Positions 1 through 6,529 of a stretch of DNA of 22,815 bases are shown one piece after another. The position numbers were made by a program, and so were the translations under genes. Under the pieces are notes generated by a model. The model had not been told where the DNA came from, made no database searches, and was given only the letters and a program-made list of their open reading frames with translations. Source of the stretch: Glacieibacterium sp038210595 (GTDB taxonomy: Bacteria > Pseudomonadota > Alphaproteobacteria > Sphingomonadales > Sphingomonadaceae); contig JBBQWN010000036.1 of assembly GCA_038210595.1 (NCBI GenBank), positions 1-22,815 of the forward strand, given 5' to 3'. Within the stretch, counting starts at the first letter, position 1. Each line of letters opens with the position of its first letter.

Positions 1-1
1 G

Positions 2-688
<687 letters not shown>

Positions 689-694
689 CCGCTC

Positions 695-1582
695 GTGGCA
701 TCCCTCAAAGCCCTTAAGGTCCGCATCACCTCGGTGAAGTCGACCCAGAAGATCACCAAGGCGATGAAGATGGTCGCCGCCGCCAAGCTGCGCCGCGCGC
801 AGGAGGCGGCGGAGGCGGCGCGGCCGTACCCGGAGCGGATGGCCGCCGTTCTCGCCAGCCTCGCGTCGCAGGTTCAGGTCGGGCCGGAATCGCCGCGGCT
901 GCTCGCCGGCACCGGCAGCGACCAGGTTCACATGCTGGTCGTCGCGACGTCGGAGCGCGGTCTCGCGGGCGCGTTCAACACCAACATCGTCCGCCTCGCG
1001 CGCCGCAAGATCGCCGAGCTGGAGGAGCAGGGCAAGACCGTCAAGCTGCTGCTGGTCGGCAAGAAGGGCCGTGCCCAGCTGGCCCGCGACCACCGCAGCA
1101 AGATCGTCGACACCATCGACCAGACCCACATCAAGCGCCTCGCCTTCACTGACGCCCAGGCGATCGCGGAGGAAGTCTTCCGCCGTTACGAGGCGGGCGA
1201 GTTCGACGTCGCCCACCTGTTCTTCGCGCGCTTCCGCTCGGCGCTCGTGCAGGAGCCGACGGTGCTGCAGGTCATCCCGGTGCCGATACCCGCCGCCGCC
1301 ACCGGCGACGCTACCACCGGCAGCGACGCCGTCGTCGAGTATGAGCCCGACGAGGAAGCGATCCTCGCCGACCTGCTGCCGCGCAACCTCGCCGTGCAGG
1401 TGTTCCGCGCGCTGCTGGAGAATGCCGCCAGCGAGCAGGGCAGCCGCATGACCGCGATGGACAATGCGACGCGCAACGCCGGCGACATGATCAACCGCCT
1501 GACCATCACCTACAACCGCACCCGCCAGGCCGCGATCACCAAGGAGCTGATCGAGATTATTTCGGGAGCCGAGGCGATATGA
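695..1582 (+). CDS. atpG: ATP synthase F1 subunit gamma
   Basis: The gamma subunit forms the rotating central stalk that couples proton flow through Fo to the alpha/beta hexamer. The 295-residue product begins MASLKALKVRITSVKSTQKI followed by TKAMKMVAAAKLRRAQ, the conserved N-terminal coiled-coil helix of the family. It ends with the matching C-terminal helix, ATRNAGDMINRLTITYNR and then RQAAITKELIEIISGAEAI. The central segment contains the expected RGLAGAFNTN motif. Length is normal for alphaproteobacteria. The start is GTG at 695, fixed by the conserved N-terminus and by the 6-bp gap after atpA. The stop TGA (1580-1582) overlaps the ATG of the next small gene as ATGA, which suggests translational coupling. 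In most relatives atpD would follow directly; here two small genes intervene. Confidence 0.98.
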   Translation: MASLKALKVRITSVKSTQKITKAMKMVAAAKLRRAQEAAEAARPYPERMAAVLASLASQVQVGPESPRLLAGTGSDQVHMLVVATSERGLAGAFNTNIVRLARRKIAELEEQGKTVKLLLVGKKGRAQLARDHRSKIVDTIDQTHIKRLAFTDAQAIAEEVFRRYEAGEFDVAHLFFARFRSALVQEPTVLQVIPVPIPAAATGDATTGSDAVVEYEPDEEAILADLLPRNLAVQVFRALLENAASEQGSRMTAMDNATRNAGDMINRLTITYNRTRQAAITKELIEIISGAEAI

Positions 1583-1869
1583 TCCGCGCGATCCTCACCC
1601 TCGCCGCGCTGGCCACCGTCGCCGCCGCACCGTTGCCAACGCCCAAGGATATCGACGCGCTGCGCAAGGCGGGCGAAAATACCGAGAAATGCCCGCCGAT
1701 GCGTGCGCTGAAGTGCGCCGTCGCCGGTGACCCGACCGAATACCGCTGCACCTACCAGGAACGCTGGAAGGGCAAGTGGACCCGCAACATCGCGATGATC
1801 GGCCGCGACGGCGGCAAGTTCGTGTGGCTCGACGGCGGCCCGCGCTGCTCGTCGCTGCCGCAGCACTGA
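1579..1869 (+). CDS. small predicted secreted four-cysteine protein between atpG and atpD
   Basis: Function is not recognised. The 96-residue product starts with a clear Sec signal peptide (MIRAILTLAALATVAAAPLP, likely cleaved after the AAA). About 78 mature residues follow, with four cysteines in the contexts EKCPP, LKCAV, YRCTY and PRCSS. An even number of cysteines in an exported protein suggests disulfides in the periplasm. It has no resemblance to an ATP synthase subunit that I can see. Start ATG 1579 overlaps the atpG stop (ATGA), with GAGG four bases upstream, and its stop overlaps the next ATG as TGATG, so it is embedded in the operon. Base composition looks like its neighbours. The C-x(n)-C-[TA]-[YF]-Q pattern recurs in the following gene, which could mean the two are distant paralogues; this is weak. 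Confidence 0.8.
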   Translation: MIRAILTLAALATVAAAPLPTPKDIDALRKAGENTEKCPPMRALKCAVAGDPTEYRCTYQERWKGKWTRNIAMIGRDGGKFVWLDGGPRCSSLPQH

Positions 1870-2348
1870 TGCAAGTGGAAGCCGCGTTGGCAATCGCCCC
1901 CGCCACCAACAGTGTCGGCCGTATCAGCCAGATCATCAGGTCCGGCGTCGCCTTCGCTTGTCTTGGTTTCGCGGCCCCGGCCTTCAGCGTGGCCGCTCCG
2001 GCATCGAGCGCTTCGTTGCCGACTTCGGGTCAGGTCGGCGCAGCCATCGGACGAGAGTTCGACTGCTTGGCGATGATGGCGCGGTATGCGGAGCAGCATC
2101 CGGACTGCGATCCCAACCCGGCGCCCAAGGTCAAGTTCGGCCGGCTGTCTTGTGTCAACCTTGGAATAACGGCCCGGCGCGAGCCGCTCGCCAAGTGCGC
2201 TTTCCAAAAGGCGACCCTCGTCTTTTACGGCGGCATCAGCCCCGATAAGTCACTTCCCGATGGCTGGGTAACCCTGGTTCTTACCGCCGGCGACAGCAAA
2301 CCGCAGTGGCTTATCGACGAGTCACGCAAACAAAATTTACAGCGTTGA
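1869..2348 (+). CDS. predicted exported protein with an AtpD-derived N-terminus (chimeric gene)
   Basis: Function is not recognised. From ATG 1869 the product is 159 residues; an in-frame TTG at 1887 is an alternative start. Residues 7-28 (from the TTG) match the first 22 residues of AtpD codon for codon (APATNSVGRISQII versus TPTTNNVGRVSQVI). Immediately after comes a hydrophobic stretch, GVAFACLGFAAPAFSVAAPA, that looks like a signal-peptide core with an APA cleavage site, so the AtpD-like piece would serve as its positively charged n-region. The mature part has cysteines in EFDCLAM, HPDCDP, RLSCVN and AKCAFQ. ATG 1869 overlaps the upstream stop (TGATG), and atpD starts 10 bp after its stop. 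The second half is visibly AT-richer than the neighbours (for example near 2160-2345), compatible with later acquisition. Coding status rests on open frame, coupling and signal peptide. Confidence 0.7.
   Translation: MQVEAALAIAPATNSVGRISQIIRSGVAFACLGFAAPAFSVAAPASSASLPTSGQVGAAIGREFDCLAMMARYAEQHPDCDPNPAPKVKFGRLSCVNLGITARREPLAKCAFQKATLVFYGGISPDKSLPDGWVTLVLTAGDSKPQWLIDESRKQNLQR
1887..1952 (+). repeat. diverged duplicate of the atpD 5' end (other copy at 2359-2424)
   Basis: Aligned without gaps from TTG 1887 against ATG 2359, the first 51 bases match at 42 positions by my count. The next 15 bases match at about 10, after which similarity stops. The match is in the same reading frame and includes the start-codon position. 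The sequence just upstream also resembles the atpD ribosome-binding region (GTGGAAGCC against GAGGAAAGCC). This is too long and too well phased to be chance in coding DNA of unrelated proteins. Confidence 0.8.
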
Positions 2349-2358
2349 GGAAAGCCAC

Positions 2359-3813
2359 ATGGCCACCACCCCCACCACCAACAATGTCGGCCGCGTCAGC
2401 CAGGTCATCGGCGCCGTCGTCGACGTGCACTTCGACACCGACCTGCCGGCCATCCTGAGCGCGTTGGAGACCCGCATCGAGGACCGCCGCCTGGTCCTCG
2501 AGGTCGCGCAGCACCTCGGCGAGAACACCGTCCGCACCATCGCGATGGACGCGACGGACGGCCTCGTCCGCGGCCAGGAAGTCACCGACACCGGTTCGCA
2601 GATCCGCGTTCCCGTCGGCCCCGCGACGCTGGGCCGCATCCTCAACGTCATCGGCGAGCCGATCGACGAGCGCGGCCCGGTCAATGCCGAGACCACCATG
2701 CCGATCCACGCCGAGGCGCCGCTGTTCACCGACCAGTCGACCGAGAGCGCCATCCTGGTCACCGGCATCAAGGTCATCGACCTGATCGCCCCTTACGCCA
2801 AGGGCGGCAAGATCGGGCTCTTTGGGGGCGCTGGCGTCGGCAAGACCGTGCTGATCCAGGAGCTGATCAACAACATCGCCAAGGGCCACGGCGGCACGTC
2901 GGTGTTCGCCGGCGTCGGCGAGCGGACGCGTGAGGGCAACGACCTGTACCACGAGTTCCTGGAGGCCGGCGTCATCGCCAAGGATGCCGACGGCAACGCC
3001 ACCAGCGCCGGGTCCAAGGTCGCGCTGGTGTTCGGCCAGATGAACGAGCCGCCGGGCGCGCGTGCCCGCGTGGCGCTGTCGGGCCTGACCAACGCCGAGT
3101 ATTTCCGCGATGTCGAGGGGCAGGACGTGCTGTTCTTCGTCGACAACATCTTCCGTTTCACCCAGGCCGGTTCGGAAGTGTCGGCGCTGCTCGGCCGTAT
3201 CCCGTCCGCGGTCGGCTATCAGCCGACGCTCGCCACCGACATGGGCCAGCTGCAGGAGCGCATCACCTCGACCACCAAGGGCTCGATCACCAGCGTGCAG
3301 GCGATCTACGTGCCCGCCGACGATTTGACCGACCCGGCGCCCGCCACCTCGTTCGCCCACCTCGACGCGACGACGACGCTCAGCCGCTCGATCGCCGAGC
3401 TCGGCATCTACCCGGCCGTCGACCCGCTCGATTCGACCAGCCGCGTGCTGACGCCCCAGGTTGTCGGCGACGAGCATTATGCCGTGGCGCGTTCGGTGCA
3501 GGAGGTGCTGCAGCGCTACAAGTCGCTGCAGGACATCATCGCGATTCTCGGCATGGACGAGCTGTCGGAAGAGGATAAGCTCACCGTCAGCCGCGCCCGC
3601 AAGATCCAGCGCTTCCTCAGCCAGCCGTTCCACGTCGCCGAGATCTTCACCGGCACGCCCGGAGTGTTCGTCGCCGTCGAGGACACGATCAAGGGCTTCA
3701 AGGCGATCGTCGCCGGCGAGTACGATCACCTGCCGGAAGCCGCCTTCTACCTGGTCGGCACCATCGAGGACGCCGTCGCCAAGGGCCAGCGCCTGGCGGC
3801 CGAGGCGGCGTAA
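2359..3813 (+). CDS. atpD: ATP synthase F1 subunit beta
   Basis: This is the catalytic subunit of the F1-ATPase, which makes ATP from ADP and phosphate. The 484-residue product contains the beta-barrel N-terminus (NVGRVSQVIGAVVDVHF). The Walker A loop GGAGVGKT is at about residues 157-164. GERTREGNDLYHE follows, then Walker B in VLFFVDNIFRFTQAG and the DELSEED-like element as MDELSEEDKLTVSRARK. The C-terminus ends in AVAKGQRLAAEAA. The length is usual for alphaproteobacteria. Start ATG 2359 follows GAGG at 2347-2350 and is supported by the family N-terminus. The stop TAA abuts the atpC ATG with no gap. Its first 22 codons are duplicated upstream in the preceding gene, which is the only unusual aspect. 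Confidence 0.99.
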   Translation: MATTPTTNNVGRVSQVIGAVVDVHFDTDLPAILSALETRIEDRRLVLEVAQHLGENTVRTIAMDATDGLVRGQEVTDTGSQIRVPVGPATLGRILNVIGEPIDERGPVNAETTMPIHAEAPLFTDQSTESAILVTGIKVIDLIAPYAKGGKIGLFGGAGVGKTVLIQELINNIAKGHGGTSVFAGVGERTREGNDLYHEFLEAGVIAKDADGNATSAGSKVALVFGQMNEPPGARARVALSGLTNAEYFRDVEGQDVLFFVDNIFRFTQAGSEVSALLGRIPSAVGYQPTLATDMGQLQERITSTTKGSITSVQAIYVPADDLTDPAPATSFAHLDATTTLSRSIAELGIYPAVDPLDSTSRVLTPQVVGDEHYAVARSVQEVLQRYKSLQDIIAILGMDELSEEDKLTVSRARKIQRFLSQPFHVAEIFTGTPGVFVAVEDTIKGFKAIVAGEYDHLPEAAFYLVGTIEDAVAKGQRLAAEAA

Positions 3814-4224
3814 ATGGCCGACCTCGTCCACTTCGAACTCGTCAGTCCTGAGCGGCTGCTGCGCTCGGCCGACGTCTACATGGTCGTGGTACCGGGCACG
3901 GAGGGCGACTTCGGCGTCCTGCCCGGCCATGCGCCGCTGATGTCGACGATCCGCCCCGGCGCAATCGCGGTCTATCCGACCAGCATGAACGACGTGCCGG
4001 AGCGCATCTTCATCGACGGCGGCTTTGCCGAGGTGTCGCCGAACGGCCTGACCATCCTCGCCGAAAGCGCCGTGCCGGTCAGCGAGATCGACGTCGAGGT
4101 CGCCGCCGCCGGCCTCGCGGAAGCGCGCGAGATGCTGCTCACCGCGGGCGGCGACGGCGACCGCGCCATCGCCGAGAAGCGCATCGCGAGCTACGAGGCG
4201 ATGCAGGCCGCGGTCGTCAACTAG
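3814..4224 (+). CDS. atpC: ATP synthase F1 subunit epsilon
   Basis: Epsilon attaches to gamma, connects the rotor to the c-ring and can inhibit ATP hydrolysis. The 136-residue product shows the family N-terminal beta-sandwich: VHFELVSPERLLRSADVYMV, then VPGTEGDFGVLPGHAPLMST, then IRPGAIAVYP. FIDGGFAEVSPNGLTILAE follows, and then a two-helix C-terminal segment. It starts directly after the atpD stop (TAAATG), so it is translationally coupled and is the last gene of the operon. Its last 8 bp overlap the 3' end of the convergent HapK-like gene on the other strand, leaving no room for a dedicated terminator between them. Confidence 0.97.
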   Translation: MADLVHFELVSPERLLRSADVYMVVVPGTEGDFGVLPGHAPLMSTIRPGAIAVYPTSMNDVPERIFIDGGFAEVSPNGLTILAESAVPVSEIDVEVAAAGLAEAREMLLTAGGDGDRAIAEKRIASYEAMQAAVVN

Positions 4225-4534
4225 GCCCGAGTTCCTCGGTCATCAGGTAAAGCGGTTCGCTGCCCAGCCATTCGCGAAACTCCCGGGCGACCGCCTGGCT
4301 GGCGTCGCTGGTGGTATCCTTGAAGAACCCGTCAAGGTCGGCGACCTCGATGATCTCGACATAATCATAGGGTGCCTTGGCCTGACTGCCGAGCAGGCCG
4401 GTAGTGCGCAGCACGGTGAAATCGTCGACCGAGGGCAGCGAGCGAACGCCGGGAATATCGCGGGTGCGCGACCAGTCCTCGTAGTCGGCCGCCGTAACGC
4501 CGGGCTTCAGGTTGAACAGCACGATGATGCGCAT
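4217..4534 (-). CDS. REDY-like / HapK family protein
   Basis: The 105-residue product begins MRIIVLFNLKPGVTAADYED, continues with IPGVRSLPSVDDFTV and PYDYVEIIEVADLDGFF, and ends near LMTEEL. This is the pattern I associate with the REDY-like HapK family, a small dimeric alpha+beta-barrel fold named after proteins of prodigiosin clusters but widespread as a stand-alone gene in sphingomonads. No prodigiosin genes are near, so a pigment role is not implied; cytoplasmic, biochemical role unknown. It is transcribed towards atpC and overlaps its end by 8 bp. Start ATG 4534 has GGAG about 11 bases upstream. A 120-bp gap separates it from the divergent small secreted protein gene. The family assignment is from recalled similarity and not from a search. 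Confidence 0.8.
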   Translation of the reverse strand: MRIIVLFNLKPGVTAADYEDWSRTRDIPGVRSLPSVDDFTVLRTTGLLGSQAKAPYDYVEIIEVADLDGFFKDTTSDASQAVAREFREWLGSEPLYLMTEELGPS

Positions 4535-4654
4535 GGGTGAATCGTCTCCGGTCCGCGTCTGCCTCGCAGGTCGAAGCAGCGGGATAAACGAAAACCGCTA
4601 CCGGTGCGTTCCGGCTCTGCTATGCATTCGGCGGGGACGAGCGGAGTGACCTTG

Positions 4655-5059
4655 ATGCGTCGACTGATTCTTCTGGCGGTACTGGCGGCCGCGCCGGCGC
4701 TGGCGCAGACCTCGCTGAAGCCGCCGGCGTCGACCGACGGCACGTCCCCGCGCGAAAAGCTGATCATCGTCTACGGCAACGAGGCCTGCCCCAAATCGCC
4801 CGACCCCAACGAGATCATCGTCTGCAGCCGCCGCCCGGAGGAGGAACGCTACCGCATTCCCGAAGCGGTGCGCGGCGACGTCGGCAAGCCGGGCGCCAGC
4901 CGCAAGGGGCTGGTCCAGGAGGCCGCGGGCGGCGCCGGCGGCAGCATCGGCAGCTGCACGCCGATCGGCCCGGGCGGCGGCACCGGCTGCAACCAGCAGA
5001 TCCAGGACCGCTACCGCGCCGAGAAGCGCGAGGCACAGGGCAAGTCGCCGCGGAACTAG
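4655..5059 (+). CDS. small predicted secreted protein, function unknown
   Basis: The 134-residue product has a signal peptide (MRRLILLAVLAAAPALAQTS, cleavage probably after ALA). A mature part follows that contains KLIIVYGNEACPKSPDPNEI and IVCSRRPEEERYRIPEAVR. Then comes a Gly/Ala-rich linker (QEAAGGAGGSIGS) with two more cysteines and a charged C-terminus. The ACPKS...IIVCSR segment followed by a basic 'ERYRIP' stretch recurs in short exported proteins of sphingomonads, but no function is known to me. I chose ATG 4655 rather than the upstream ATG at 4604, because it starts the signal peptide and has GGAG at 4643-4646. The gene ends in CTAG (5056-5059), shared with the stop of the convergent MFS gene. 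Confidence 0.8.
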   Translation: MRRLILLAVLAAAPALAQTSLKPPASTDGTSPREKLIIVYGNEACPKSPDPNEIIVCSRRPEEERYRIPEAVRGDVGKPGASRKGLVQEAAGGAGGSIGSCTPIGPGGGTGCNQQIQDRYRAEKREAQGKSPRN

Positions 5060-6462
5060 TCCGCGGGTAGACGGCCGCCGCCGCGGACGAACAAAAGCAT
5101 CACCAGCCCGACTGCGAGCAGCCCGCTGATCGGCAGCAGGCCGAGCCGCTGCGAACCCGTCGCCCGCGTCGCGATCTCGACCAGCGTCGGGGCCAGCCAG
5201 CTGGTCGCCAGCCCGGCCAGCGAAAACAGCCCGAAGAACACGCCGATCCGGCCCGGCGGGGCGATGCGGGTCAGCAGCGTCCGGCTCGACGCATAGGCGG
5301 CGCTGATCGACAGCGCCGCCAGGAAACCGTTCAGGATCAGCGCCACCTCCGGCACGGTCGTGAAGATCGGCCCGGACCACAGCGGCGCGTGCGCGGCGGC
5401 ATCCCACGGCTGGTAGAACAGCTCGTCGCGGCCGATGCCGAGCATCACCAGCTGCGACACTATGGTACCGGCGAGTTCGAGGCACAGCGCCGGCTTCGGC
5501 CCGATGCGCTGGTCGAGCCAGCCCGCCGACAGCCCGCCGATCACCGCCACCGCGCTGAGGATGACGCCGTAGGCGAGCAGCTCGAGCGCGCCCCACCCCA
5601 GCCGCCCCGCCGCATAGACGCCGCTGAACACCAGGATGCCGGTCAGCCCGTCGGTGAAGACCATGCGCGTGCCGATGTAATACAGGGTGTTACCGTTCTG
5701 GCGCGCCTCGCGGACCATCTGGACGAGGTCGCCGAACCCGGCGCGGATGGCGGCGCCCAGCTTCATGCCCGTCGCCGGCACATCGGGGACGAAGCGGAAC
5801 AGCGGCCAGCCGAGCAGCACCAGCACGCCCGCCGAGATCAGCGCGACAATGCGGTCCTGCTGGTGACTGGCGGTGTCGAGGCCGAACAGCGGCGCGGCCG
5901 GGATCCAGCCCCACGGCACCTTGCCGGGCAGCGCGAACCCCCACAGCACGAAGGCGAGCAGGAACACCGAGACGAAATTGCCGAACGCCAGCGCCAGGCC
6001 CGAAGCCGCCCCCGCCCCGCGCATCCCCGCCGCCGGCAGCAGCAGCGCGTTGTGCATGATCTCGTTCAGCGAAAACAACAATGTGATGGTGGCGGTGATG
6101 GCGACGACCGCCGCGACGCTCAGCCCGCTGCCATCCGGCTTCGCCCACCACAGTGCGGCCATCAGCGGGATCATCAGCGCGGTGATCAGCGCCAGTGCCG
6201 GCTTGCGCCGCCCGGTCCGGTCGACCGTCGCCCCGGCCAGCGGCGCGATCAGCAGCACCGCCCAGCCGCCGTATTTCGCCGCCAGTGCCGTAACGATCTG
6301 CCCCTGCACCGCATCGCCGACCACCACCGTCGCGAAATAAGGCGCAAAGACATAGATGGTGACCAGGATGACATACGGGTCGCGCGCGCCCTGATACAGC
6401 GCCCACGCCCAGGCGGCGGGGCCGAGGCGGGCGGGCCGGGCGAGCGTCGCGGCGTCGGCGAT
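5056..6462 (-). CDS. MFS transporter, UMF1/Atg22-like, apparent AUC start
   Basis: This is an inner-membrane transporter of the major facilitator superfamily, about 468 residues with roughly 12 hydrophobic segments. The N-terminal helix WALYQGARDPYVILVTIYVF followed by APYFATVVVGD resembles the UMF1 (Atg22-like) group, where an equivalent 'ALYDWANSAY...FAPYF' is typical. A loop with DRTGRRKPAL between helices 2 and 3 is the MFS motif-A region. The substrate cannot be inferred. The frame stays open upstream to 6729, but that would run through the start of recG and gives a non-hydrophobic Arg/Ser-rich leader. The natural start is ATC at 6462-6460, six bases after the perfect Shine-Dalgarno GAGGAGGAGG. 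No ATG, GTG or TTG lies in frame between there and the first helix. Either AUC initiates, or an ATG was mutated. The 3' end shares CTAG with the convergent gene. Confidence 0.88.
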   Translation of the reverse strand: MADAATLARPARLGPAAWAWALYQGARDPYVILVTIYVFAPYFATVVVGDAVQGQIVTALAAKYGGWAVLLIAPLAGATVDRTGRRKPALALITALMIPLMAALWWAKPDGSGLSVAAVVAITATITLLFSLNEIMHNALLLPAAGMRGAGAASGLALAFGNFVSVFLLAFVLWGFALPGKVPWGWIPAAPLFGLDTASHQQDRIVALISAGVLVLLGWPLFRFVPDVPATGMKLGAAIRAGFGDLVQMVREARQNGNTLYYIGTRMVFTDGLTGILVFSGVYAAGRLGWGALELLAYGVILSAVAVIGGLSAGWLDQRIGPKPALCLELAGTIVSQLVMLGIGRDELFYQPWDAAAHAPLWSGPIFTTVPEVALILNGFLAALSISAAYASSRTLLTRIAPPGRIGVFFGLFSLAGLATSWLAPTLVEIATRATGSQRLGLLPISGLLAVGLVMLLFVRGGGRLPAD

Positions 6463-6468
6463 GGCGGA

Positions 6469-6478
6469 CCTCCTCCTC
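6469..6478 (-). promoter_or_regulatory. strong Shine-Dalgarno placing the MFS start on an AUC codon
   Basis: Read on the minus strand, the sequence is GAGGAGGAGG, then the 6-base spacer TCCGCC, then ATC GCC GAC. This is the best ribosome-binding site near the MFS gene and the spacing is right for initiation exactly at ATC. The only nearby ATG (6494 on the minus strand) is in another frame. Confidence 0.75.
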
Positions 6479-6514
6479 GTGTGCCGGTGACCATGACGTA
6501 TCGCCGTGCCGCGT

Positions 6515-6523
6515 GCTAGGCAC
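6515..6523 (+). promoter_or_regulatory. GCTAGGCAC start-proximal motif, putative -10 region of recG
   Basis: The nonamer GCTAGGCAC sits 6 bases before the recG ATG at 6530. The identical nonamer sits 8 bases before the tyrS ATG on the other strand. Its place suggests a -10-like element with a leaderless or near-leaderless transcript start. No convincing -35 is seen. Confidence 0.35.
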
Positions 6524-6529
6524 GATCCG

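Noticed and set aside
2311..3930. 539-codon open frame on the minus strand opposite atpD
   Set aside because: Antisense shadow of atpD; no recognisable domain and a biased composition.
4535..4654. Possible promoter in the gap between the HapK-like and small secreted protein genes
   Set aside because: Only isolated -10-like words were found, with no convincing -35 at the right spacing, so no site is annotated.
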